From Hydractinia symbiolongicarpus (Eukaryota > Cnidaria > Hydrozoa > Anthoathecata > Hydractiniidae), in assembly GCF_029227915.1 (NCBI RefSeq), contig NC_079881.1:2232001-2296000 (forward strand): a DNA stretch of 64,000 nt, written 5' to 3'. A model generated the notes under the pieces. That model was not told the DNA's origin, ran no database searches, and saw only the letters and a list, made by a program, of their open reading frames with translations. Shown one piece after another: positions 55,301 to 64,000 of the stretch. A program made the translations under genes and the position numbers. Numbering within the stretch: the first letter of the stretch is position 1; each line of letters starts with the position of its first letter.

Positions 55301-56748
55301 TATCGCTAAATACATGTTGATACGAATATGTGACGCAACCGTTGTAACTCAAACGGATTGATACCGCCAAGAAGTCGATGAAATGTAGTTTTTGAGAATG
55401 TCTCTATTTCTTCAGCGCGTGCTAACGGCCAGGATTAGTCCCACAGTAAAAAAAGACTTATTTATCTAAATTTTTAAATAAAGCACTACCACAGCGCCCA
55501 GTGTAATCGCTGAATTCCAGCAATCATGTCGAATTAAGAAAAATGTTATTCCTTGGTGGCCTATTGTCTCATTTATCGGTTTTGCAAGATCACAGTCCAG
55601 AATCAGTTCATTTAAGTCCCACAGTCAATCGTTTCACTGTTAAAAGCGATGCAACTTAGTCACATCGGAAAAAAATCATTAAATACATGTTGGTACGAAT
55701 ATGTGACGCAACCGTTGTAGCTCAAACGGATTTATACCGCTAAAAAGTCAATGAAATGTAGTATTTGAAACTGTTCCTCTTTATTCAGCGCATGCTAACG
55801 GCGAGGATTGGTCCAACAGTAAGAAAAGACTTAATTATCTAAATTTTTAAATAAAGCGCTACCACGGAGCTTAATGTAATCGCTGAATTCCAGCCATCAC
55901 GTCAAAGTAAAAAGAAATTTATTCCTTGGAGACCAATTGGCTCATCTGTCACATTTATAAGGACATAGTCCGGAGTCAGTTCAATTAATTCCCACAGTCA
56001 CTCGTTTCACTGTTAAAAGCAATACAACTTAGTAAAATTGAAGGAAAATCACTAAATACATGTTGGTACGAATATGTGACGCAACTGTTGTAACTCAAAC
56101 GGATTGACACCGTTAGAAAGTCAATGAAATGTAGTTTTTGAAACTGTCTCTCTTTCTTCAGCGTGAATTAACGGCTAGGATTGGTCCCACAGTAAAAACA
56201 GACTTATTTATCTTCATTTTTTAACAAAGAGTTACCACAGTGCCCACTGTAATCGCTGAGTTCCAGCAATCAAGTCAAATTAAGAAGAAGGTTACTTCTT
56301 GTTGTCAAACTGGCTCATTTATCACATTTATAAGACCAAAGTTCAAAATCAGTTCAATTAAGTCCCACAGTCAAACGTTTCACTGTTAAAAGCGATGCAA
56401 CCTAGTATTATACGAATACTTTCGCAAAGTACATATTGGTACGAATATGTGACGCAGCCGTTGTAGCTCAAACGGATTTATACCGCTAGAAAGTCAATGA
56501 AATGTAGTGTTTGAAACTGTTCCTCTTTATTCAGCGCATGCTAACGGCGAGGATTGGTCCAACAGTAAGAAAAGACTTAATTATCTAAATTTTTAAATAA
56601 AGCGCTACCATGGAGCTTAATGTAATCGCTGAATTCCAGCCATCACGTCAAATTAAGAAGAAATTTATTCCTTGGAGACCAATTGGCTCATCTGTCACAT
56701 TTATAAGGACATAGTCCAGAGTCCGTTCAATTAATTCCCACAGTCACT

Positions 56749-56971
56749 GAAATTAATTATTCCTAGCTTCATATGCTCTTTTTAAAGGCAACACAGGTTT
56801 TTATTTTCTGCCCCTATGTATGCACTGCATGCCCATTGTTCTCGACGTAAAATCACAACATGTCACACAACGTGCCGACGTGAAGCAGGCAAATTGCATC
56901 ACGTCAGTAGTTTTTTGCAAACATGTAGTAATTGGATTAGCAAGGCTGAGCTAGAACTTTTTCTTTTTTAG
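56749..56971. other. Unique DNA upstream of the first visible exon
   Basis: Satellite stops at 56748 after CCCACAGTCACT. The next 220 bp are unique and hold no open frame of note. They end in a pyrimidine-rich tract and TTTTTTAG, a good 3' splice site at 56970-56971, so this DNA is best read as the end of an intron whose upstream exons are missing. It is slightly richer in CpG (AACGTGCCGACGTGAAG near 56872) than the rest. No promoter is proposed. Confidence 0.6.
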
Positions 56972-58307
56972 TACCTGCACCAAGACCAATAACCGTTGAT
57001 GACTTGGACGATCTAAATGCAAAATATCAACAAATTTTGGAAAACCAAAAAATTTTGTTTGACAGGTTAAATAGCGTAGAGACGAAGAAAAAGAAAAAAA
57101 TAACTGTTAACGCATATACCAAAGTAAGATTTTTTATTTTTGTGAGCTTTATGGTAACTAACCTCGTACAAAATCAGAAGACGTTGACCAGCATATGTAG
57201 CTAGCACTTTTAAATCTAATTTCTTTTAAGCATAGTATTGTCATTGTTATATTTTATTTCTGTAGAATTTGAGGAATTCTGGTTATTTAGAGGGATCTAA
57301 CAGAGATCTAAATTGGAACTTAGATAAACCAAGGTATAAAGTTGTCAATTTGATTAACCATTGTTACATGTCGGTTTTTGTTTTTTTTATTATTTGCAGT
57401 TTTTTAAAAATGTTATATCTCTGTCTAAAGTTTTGAAAATCCTTTGTTTGATAAAACAGCATCTTTGGTTGTTGTTTTGTTCTAAATCTTTATATTTTAC
57501 TTTCAAATTATTATATCTCTAGCCCATTTCGTGATGGAACCGAGCAGTTATCCAATTTTATTAAACAGCATATCAGGGGATACGATAAAGATATAGCTGA
57601 TGACATAATAATAGGTGAGATTTGGAAAAGTGATTTGATACTGTGTATACAATTTACTGATATATTTTAGTGATTGGAAAAGAGTGCTGTCTATGAATGA
57701 AAGAGGGAAACTATTTCTACTTTCTATTTACTATTTTAGCATCAATTGAACAATATTTCACATCAAAGAAGACAATGAGAAAGAAGGGGTCTCATCGAGA
57801 AAACATTAAAGCAGTCGCTGCTTCCACACAGCGCAAGTTGAATGTAAGTTTTTCAAATTATAGTGTCTGTTGACATTGTTTACTGTGAAAAAGACACAAG
57901 ACTGCCTGCTTCGTTAAATGTTTACATGGTCTTTCTTGAAGTTTATTTATGTTTATCATCTTTTGGTTTACTTTTAGAAAAGTAAAAGACGGACGAAGGT
58001 TCTTCAAGCAATGGACCTGCCTGAAGAAAAGAAGGCAAAAATTTTGAAAGTCCTTGGGGTACAGTATATGTCATCAGAGGAAGAGATAGATGATAACAAT
58101 GGGCGATATTTTACTGTCCATCCGCTTCCGTGGAAATGCAAAAAGTTGAATTCAACTTTTAAAAAACTCGATGCAAGACATCAAGAAAATCAAAACAAAA
58201 GAAGCAAAAATCAGACCGTGCGTCGCGAGGAAGGACGACCATCAGAACGAAACCAGCCACCAGATGCTCCTTCATTTGCCATTGCTCCTTTTGATGAATC
58301 ACAATAA
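56972..58307 (+). CDS. 5'-truncated spliced gene, 247-residue C-terminal fragment, function unknown
   Basis: Five coding blocks join in one open frame: 56972-57123, 57266-57333, 57523-57614, 57740-57843 and 57978-58307 (stop TAA). The introns are 142, 189, 125 and 134 bp, all GT-AG with pyrimidine tracts. Counting from the first whole codon (56974), residues 11-35 show two heptad series (L14/I21/L28/V35 and L11/Y18/Q25/L32), a likely coiled coil, followed by five lysines (38-42) that could be a nuclear signal. Residues 109-143 are basic (YFTSKKTMRKK, KSKRRT). Then come SSEEEIDD (170-177), PLPW (187-190), FKKLD (199-203), GRPSER (224-229) and PPDAPSFAI (232-240). There is no ATG near the start and the first block begins at a splice acceptor, so upstream exons are absent. 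From memory the tail resembles uncharacterised, repeat-associated proteins of cnidarians and sponges. The neighbouring transposon-like end suggests an accessory transposon protein, which is inference. Confidence 0.78.
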
Positions 58308-58308
58308 A
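58303..58308 (+). terminator. Candidate polyadenylation signal AATAAA overlapping the stop codon
   Basis: AATAAA at 58303-58308 includes the TAA stop (58305-58307) of the spliced gene. Further AATAAA hexamers lie at 58529-58534 and 58598-58603. Which one is used cannot be told from sequence. The later ones would give a more usual 3' untranslated region. Confidence 0.4.
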
Positions 58309-58528
58309 ATATTGAACATTCGTGACATTCCTAAAAAGATTTTTTTGTATATATTTAGAGAAAACATTTTTGTTTATAAGTTTTTGTAAATAGACATACA
58401 TCTTGTGATATTTGTTTCTCTCTTCCTTGCACCTTCTGTATACGTCAATCATCCCATCCTGCAAGCTTTAGGATATTCATAATTTTTATCAGGTGGATGA
58501 GATTATAGGTACTTTTAACTCCTCACTC

Positions 58529-58534
58529 AATAAA
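58529..58534 (+). terminator. Alternative polyadenylation signal
   Basis: AATAAA lies 222 bp after the stop codon, in CTCAATAAAAAC. A T/G-rich stretch (GCTCTTGTTGG) follows within 30 bp, as expected of a downstream element, which makes this the better placed of the three candidates. Confidence 0.45.
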
Positions 58535-58546
58535 AACTAAAAAAAG

Positions 58547-58578
58547 TTGAGCTCTTGTTGGAAATTGAGCTCTTGTTG
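58547..58578 (+). repeat. Short direct duplication, 14 bp at 18-bp spacing
   Basis: TTGAGCTCTTGTTG occurs at 58547-58560 and again at 58565-58578. It is a small local duplication in the 3' flank of the spliced gene, with no recognised function. Confidence 0.85.
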
Positions 58579-58847
58579 AAAAGTATTTGCAGGTTATAAT
58601 AAAGGAAATTTTAGTTGAAAAGCGGAGCATAATTTTTTATAAAAACATTACAAAATCTGGTATTTTCGTAAAGATTATGTCAAATAAACGCAGGTCATCG
58701 GACAATTACTTCGCTTAAAAAAATGTATAATCTTTTCCAGAAAGTTCGTATAATTGCGTGTTTTCGGCTGTGATTATTTTATATAAAATGCATATAATCT
58801 ATCAGATTAGTTAACATATGGAAATAATTGATTCGCGAAAATTTCAT

Positions 58848-58867
58848 ATAATCGAATTTTCGATTAT
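58848..58867. repeat. Perfect 9-bp inverted repeat with 2-base loop
   Basis: ATAATCGAA at 58848-58856 and TTCGATTAT at 58859-58867 are exact reverse complements separated by TT. The hairpin contains two of the ten ATAATC motifs and lies about 80 bp from the island's right edge. Confidence 0.9.
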
Positions 58868-58881
58868 GTCTGAAATATTTA

Positions 58882-58898
58882 GATTATTCTGAATAATC
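58882..58898. repeat. Perfect 8-bp inverted repeat with 1-base spacer
   Basis: GATTATTC at 58882-58889 and GAATAATC at 58891-58898 are exact reverse complements around a single T. This is a second dyad built from the ATAATC motif, only 14 bp beyond the first. Confidence 0.9.
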
Positions 58899-58950
58899 GA
58901 ATATAATTTTGCATAATCTCATTACCGATTATTCCTTTTTTCGTGCAGTG

Positions 58951-61900
58951 GTAGTTTTTGAAACTGTCTCTATTTCTTCAGCGCGAACTAACGGCTGGTA
59001 TTGGTCCCACAGTAAAAAATGACTTATTTAACTTTTTTTAAATAAAACTCTACCACAGCGCCCAGTGCGATCGCTGATTTCCAGCAATCAAGTCAAATTA
59101 AGAAGAATGCTATTTCTTGTAGTCAAACTGGCTCATTTATCACATTTATAAGGTCAAAGTCCAAAATCAGTTCAATTAAGTCCCACAGTCAAACGTTTCG
59201 CTGTTAGAAACGATGCAACCTAGTAATATCCGAATACTATCGCTAAATACATGTTGGTACGAATATGTGACGCAGCCGTTGTAACTCAAAGGGATTGATA
59301 CCGGCAAGAAGTTAATAAAATGTAGTTTTTGAGAATGTCTCTATTTCTTTAGCGCGAACTAACGGCTGGGATTCGTCCCACAGTAAAAAATGACTTATTT
59401 AACTTAATTTTTAAATAAAACTCTACCACAGCGCCCAGTGCTATCGCTGAGTTCCAGCAATCAAGTCAAATTAGGAAGAATGTTACTTCCTGTAATCAAA
59501 CTGGCTCATTTATCACATTTATAAGGTCAAAGTCCAAAATCAGTTCAATTAAGTCCCACAGTTAAACTTTTCACTGTTAAAAGCGATGCAACCTAGTAAT
59601 ATCCAAATGCTATCGCTGAATACATGTGGGGACGAATATTTGGCGCAACCCTCGTAACTCAAAGGATTGATACCGTTAGAAAGTGAATGAAATGTAGTTT
59701 TTGAAACTGTCGCTATTTCTTCAGCGCGCGGTAACGGCTGGGATTAGTCCCACAGTACAAAATGACTTATTTAACTTTTTTTAAAAAAAACTCTACCACA
59801 GCGCCCAGTGCGATCGCTGCGTTCCAGCAATCAAGTCAAATTAAGAAGAATGTTACTTCTTGTAGTTAAACTGGCTCATTTATCACATTTATAAGGTCAA
59901 AGTCCAAAATCAGTTCAATTAATTCCCACAGTCAATCGTTTCACTGTTAAAAGCAATACAACTTAGTAAAATTGGAAGAAAATCACTAAATACATGTTGG
60001 TACAAATATGTGACGCAACCGTTGTAACTGAAATGCATTGACACCGTTAGAAAGTCAATGAAATATAGTTTTTGAAACTGTCTCTACTTCTTCAGCGCGA
60101 ACTAACGGCTAGGATTGGTCCCACAGTAAAAACAGACTTATTTATCATAATTTTTTAACAAAGAGTTACCGCAGTGCCCGCTGTAATCGCTGAGTTTCAG
60201 CAAGCATGTCAGATTAAGAAGGATGTTACTTCTTGTAGTCAAACTGGCTCATTTACCACATCTATATGGTCAAAGTCCAAAATCAGTTCAATTAAGTTCC
60301 ACAGTCAAACGATTCACTGATAAAAGCGATGCAACCTAGTAATATCCGAATACTATTGCAAAGTACATGTGGGGACGAATATGTGACGCAACAGTTGTAA
60401 CTGAAACGGATTGATACCAATAAAAAGTCAACAAAATGTAGTTTTTGAAACTGTCGCTATTTCTTCAGGCGGCGATAACGGTTAGGATTGGTCCCACAGT
60501 AAAAAATGACATTTCTTTTTAAATTTTTAAATGAAGTGCTACCACAGCGCCCAGTGTAATCGCTGAGTTCCGGCAATCATTTCAAATTAAGAAGAATGTT
60601 ATTTCTTGGATCCAGTTGGCTCACTTATCACATTTATAAGGTCACAGTCCAAAGTTAGTTCAATTAAGTTCCACAGTCAATCGTTTCACTGTTAAAAGCG
60701 ATATAACTTAGTAACATCGGAAAGATATCACTAAATACATGTTGGTACGAATATGTGACGCAACCGTTGTAACTCAAACGGATTGATACCATTAGAAAGT
60801 CAATAAAATGTAGTTTTTGAAACTATCACTATTTCTTCAGCGCGCGATAACGGCTAGGATTGGTCCCACAGTAAAAAATGACATTTCTTTTTAAATTTTT
60901 AAATGAAGTGCTACCACAGCGCCCAGTGCAATCGCTGAGTTCCAGCAATCATGTCAAATTAAGAAGGATGTTACTTCTTGTAGTCAAACTGGCTCTGATA
61001 TCACATTTATAAAGTCAAAGTCCAAAATCAGTTCAATTAAATCCCACAGTCAAACGTTTCACTGTTAAAGGCGATGCAACCTAGTAACATCCGAATACTA
61101 TCGCTAAATACATGTGGAGACGAATATGTGACGCAATAGTTGTAACTCAAACGGATTGATACCGTTAGAAAGTCAATGAAATGTACTTTATGAAACTGTC
61201 GCTATTTCTTTAGCGGGAACTAACGGCTAGGATTGGTCCCACAGTAAAAACAGACTTATTTATCCTAATTTTTTAACAAAGAGTTACCGCAGTGCCCGCT
61301 GTAATCGCTGAGTTTCAGCAATCATGTCAAATTAAGAAGGATGTTACTTCTTGTAGTCAAACTGGCTCATTTATCACATTTATAAAGTCAAAGTCCAAAA
61401 TCAGTTCAATTAAGTCCCACAGTCAAACGTTTCACTGTTAAAGGCGATGCAACCTAGTAACATCCGCATACTATGGCTAAATACATGTTGGTACGAACAT
61501 GTGATGCAACGTTGTAACTCAAACGGATTAATACCGCCAAGAAGTCGATGAAATGTAGTTTTTGAGAATGTCTCTGTTTCTTCAGCGCGTGCTAACGGCC
61601 AGGATTAGTCCCACAGTAAAAAGAGAATTATTTATCTAACTTTTTAAATAAAGCACTACCACAGAGCCTAGTGTACTCGCTGAATTCCAGCAATCATGTC
61701 GAATTAAGAAGAATGTTATTCCTTGGAGCCTAGTTGGCTCATTTATCGCATTTACATGGTCACAGTCCAGAATCAGTTCAATTAAGTCCCACAGTCAATC
61801 GTCTCACTGTTAAAAGCGATGCAACTTAGTCATGTCGGAAGAAAATCAGTAAATACATGTTGGTACGAATATGTGACGCAACCGTTGTAACTCAAACGGA

Positions 61901-64000
61901 TTAACCCCGTTAGAAAGTCAATGAAATGTTGTTTTTAAACCGTCTTCATTTCTTCAGCGCGAACTAGCGGCTTGGATTGTTCCCAAAGTAAAAAATGACT
62001 TATTTAACTTAACTTTTAAATAAAACGCTACCACAGTGCCCAGTGCAATTGCTGAGTTCCAGCAATCATGTCAATTTAAGAAGAATGTTATTCCTTGGAG
62101 TCCAGTTGGCTCATTTATCACATTTATAAGGTCAAAGTCCAAAATCAGTTCAATTAAGTCCCAAAGTCAAACGTTTCACTGTTAAAAGCGATGCAACCTA
62201 GTAATATCCGAATACTATTGCAAAATACATGTGGGGACGAATATGTGACGCAACAGTTGTAACTGAAACGGATTGATACCATTAGAAAGTCAATAAAATG
62301 TAGTTTTTGAAACTATCGCTATTTCTTCAGCGCGCGATAACGGCTAGGATTGGTCCCACAGTAAAAAATGACTTTTCTTTTTAAATTTTTAAATGAAGTG
62401 CTACCACAGCGCCCAGTGTAATCGCTGAGTTCCGGCAATCATGTCAAATTAAGAAGAATGTTATTTCTTGGATCCAGTTGGCTCACTTATCACATTTATA
62501 AGGTCACAGTCCAAAGTTAGTTCAATTAAGTTCCACAGTCAATCGTTTCACTGTTAAAAGCGATATAACTTAGTAACATCGGAAAGATATCACTAAATAC
62601 ATGTTGGTACGAATATGTGACGCAACCGTTGTAACTCAAACGGATTGACACCGTTAGAAAGTCAATAAATTGTAATTTTTGAAACTGTCTCTATTTCTTC
62701 AGCGCGAACTAACGGCTGGGATTGGTCCCACAGTAAAAAATGAGTTATTTAACTTAATTTTTAAATAAAACTCTACCACAGCGCCCAGTGCAATCGCTGA
62801 GTTCCAGCAATCATGACAAATTAAGAAGGATGTTACTTCTTGTAGTCAAACTGGCTCTGATATCACATTTATAAAGTCAAAGTCCAAAATCAGTTCAATT
62901 AAGTCCCACAGTCAAACGTTTCACTGTTAAAGGCGATGCAACCTAGTAACATCCGCATACTATGGCTAAATACATGTTGGTACGAACATGTGATGCAACG
63001 TTGTAACTCAAACGGATTAATACCGCCAAGAAGTCGATGAAATGTAGTTTTTGAGAATGTCTCTGTTTCTTCAGCGCGTGCTAACGGCCAGGATTAGTCC
63101 CACAGTAAAAAGAGAATTATTTATCTAACTTTTTAAATAAAGCACTACCACAGAGCCTAGTGTACTCGCTGAATTCCAGCAATCATGTCGAATTAAGAAG
63201 AATGTTATTCCTTGGAGCCTAGTTGGCTCATTTATCGCATTTACATGGTCACAGTCCAGAATCAGTTCAATTAAGTCCCACAGTCAATCGTCTCACTGTT
63301 AAAAGCGATGCAACTTAGTCATGTCGGAAGAAAATCAGTAAATACATGTTGGTACGAATATGTGACGCAACCGTTGTAACTCAAACGGATTAACCCCGTT
63401 AGAAAGTCAATGAAATGTTGTTTTTAAACCGTCTTCATTTCTTCAGCGCGAACTAGCGGCTTGGATTGTTCCCAAAGTAACAAATGACTTATTTAACTTA
63501 ACTTTTAAATAAAACGCTACCACAGTGCCCAGTGCAATTGCTGAGTTCCAGCAATCATGTCAATTTAAGAAGAATGTTATTCCTTGGAGTCCAGTTGGCT
63601 CATTTATCACATTTATAAGGTCAAAGTCCAAAATCAGTTCAATTAAGTCCCAAAGTCAATCGTTTCACTGTTAAAAGCGATATAACTTAGTAACATCGGA
63701 AAGATATCACTAAATACATGTTGGTACGAATATGTGACGCAACCGTTGTAACTCAAACGGATTGACACCGTTAGAAAGTCAATAAATTGTAATTTTTGAA
63801 ACTGTCTCTATTTCTTCAGCGCGAACTAACGGCTGGGATTGGTCCCACAGTAAAAAATGAGTTATTTAACTTAATTTTTAAATAAAACTCTACCACAGCG
63901 CCCAGTGCAATCGCTGAGTTCCAGCAATCATGTCAAATTAAGAAGGATGTTACTTCTTGTAGTCAAACTGGCTCTGATATCACATTTATAAAGTCAAAGT
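58951..64000 (+). repeat. Second satellite array, distinct monomer set, runs off the window end
   Basis: The same 373-bp satellite resumes at 58951, inside a monomer at about its 72nd base (GTAGTTTTTGAAACTG), in the same orientation as the main array, and continues to the last base (about 13.5 units). The monomers differ from those just left of the island. Many carry an AT-rich middle reading ATTTAACTTAATTTTTAAATAAAACTC or ACATTTCTTTTTAAATT, and several read GGCTGGGATT where the main array usually has GGCTAGGATT. Two unit lengths of internal duplication, about 1489 and 1117 bp, are visible near the end. Confidence 0.97.
61384..64000 (+). repeat. Nested 4-mer and 3-mer duplications at the right end
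   Basis: Bases 61384-62165 recur at about 62873-63655, 1489 bp (4 monomers) on. The markers are GTACGAACATGTGATGCAACG (61491 and 62980) and the CCAAAGTCAA variant. At 63656-63660 the copy switches to match 62541 onwards at 1117 bp (3 monomers), with AGCGATATAACTTAGTAACATC and GTCAATAAATTGTAATTTTTG repeated, and continues so to the window end. The switch is a second visible exchange point. Confidence 0.8.

Larger units (their letters stand above)
1..56748 (+). repeat. Main satellite array, 373-bp monomer, head to tail
   Basis: The landmark ATGTKGGKACGAATATGTGACGC recurs at 1, 373, 747, 1121, 1494 and onwards about every 373 bp to the end of this block, always on the same strand, giving about 152 monomers. 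Each monomer has the same order of landmarks: GTGACGCAACCGTTG, then ATGAAATGTAGT, GGATTGGTCCCACAGT, an AT-rich stretch, CTACCACAGCGCC, TCAAATTAAGAAGAATG, CAGTTCAATTAAGTCCCACAGTC and CACTGTTAAAAGCGATGCAAC. No inverted monomer and no non-satellite DNA was seen in this block. Monomers fall into several recognisable types that differ mainly in the AT-rich middle, in the segment just after CTACCACAG and in the last 50 bp. The array is most likely heterochromatic. Centromere identity cannot be read from the sequence. Confidence 0.98.
58673..58950 (+). mobile_element. Subterminal and terminal region of a CACTA/EnSpm-like DNA transposon (candidate)
   Basis: The hexamer ATAATC occurs ten times here, five per strand: + strand at 58727, 58794, 58848, 58893 and 58913; as GATTAT at 58673, 58772, 58862, 58882 and 58927. 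With this base composition fewer than one would be expected in about 260 bp. The segment ends CGTGCAGTG at 58950, where satellite resumes, so the opposite strand begins CACTGCACG followed by an A-run. CACTA/CACTG ends preceded by many short motifs in both orientations are typical of the CACTA/EnSpm superfamily, where they bind element-encoded proteins. No matching motif cluster is present at the left edge of the island, so the element would be 5'-truncated. No transposase was seen. Confidence 0.5.

Noticed and set aside
1-56748. CRISPR array or other prokaryotic direct repeat
   Set aside because: The repeated unit is the whole 373 bp with no unique spacers, and the island has spliceosomal introns.
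57004-57204. Unspliced frame of 66 codons starting at a TTG
   Set aside because: Its first part is exon 1 of the spliced gene. After AAA at 57123 it reads into an intron with a clear GTAAGA donor. A TTG start has no meaning here.
58159-58464. Minus-strand open frame of 101 codons, and an overlapping plus-strand frame at 58171-58389
   Set aside because: Both overlap the last exon of the spliced gene in other frames. The exon frame continues across four splice junctions, so these are shadows.
1-64000. CENP-B box in the satellite
   Set aside because: No match to TTCG-N4-A-N2-CGGG was seen on reading the monomers. TTCGCTAAGTACATG is the nearest start and lacks the CGGG.
1-64000. Inverted monomers or a strand switch
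   Set aside because: All units I followed read in the same direction on both sides of the island.
1-64000. tRNA, rRNA or telomeric repeats
   Set aside because: No tRNA-like internal boxes in a cloverleaf context, no rRNA core sequence and no TTAGGG-type runs were seen.

Overview
The window is almost entirely one tandem satellite. A monomer of about 373 bp (individual units 372-374 bp) runs head to tail, always in the same orientation, from base 1 to 56748 (about 152 units) and again from 58951 to the end (about 13.5 units). The DNA is AT-rich. The satellite contains no rRNA, tRNA, CRISPR or bacterial-type gene. Its short open frames recur at monomer spacing and are by-products of the repeat. 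Together with short GT-AG introns in the one unique segment, this indicates a eukaryotic, probably animal, genome. A centromeric, pericentromeric or other heterochromatic block is the natural reading, but nothing in the sequence proves a centromere. A cnidarian or similar early-branching animal is a weak guess from the style of the one gene.

The array is a mosaic of blocks, each with its own higher-order repeat (HOR) length in monomers. 1-14.9 kb is mixed, with monomer, 2-mer and 9-mer duplications. 14.9-22.7 kb is mainly a 4-mer (1490 bp). 24.1-26.3 kb is two copies of a 3-mer (1118 bp). 26.3-30.0 kb is five copies of a 2-mer (746 bp). 35.66-37.15 kb is a very recent 746-bp duplication. 41.5-48.2 kb is two copies of a 9-mer (3348 bp). 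48.6-52.3 kb is two copies of a 5-mer (1864 bp). 59-64 kb has a distinct set of monomers with nested 4-mer (1489 bp) and 3-mer (1117 bp) copies. Small deletions inside single monomers act as tracers of which segments were copied.

The only non-satellite DNA is an island of about 2.2 kb (56749-58950). It holds the 3' part of a spliced gene on the + strand: five coding blocks, four introns of 125-189 bp with GT-AG ends, and a continuous frame of 247 residues ending at 58307 with an AATAAA overlapping the stop. The encoded fragment has an N-terminal coiled coil and a basic, acidic and proline-containing C-terminal half. I do not know its function. From 58673 to 58950 the island carries ten copies of ATAATC/GATTAT in both orientations, two hairpins, and a terminal CAGTG (CACTG on the other strand). 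That looks like the subterminal region of a CACTA/EnSpm-type DNA transposon. The best reading is a 5'-truncated transposon, with its accessory gene, lodged in the satellite. The island also marks a change in satellite type, and about 128 bp of satellite is missing at the junction, so it is not a clean insertion.
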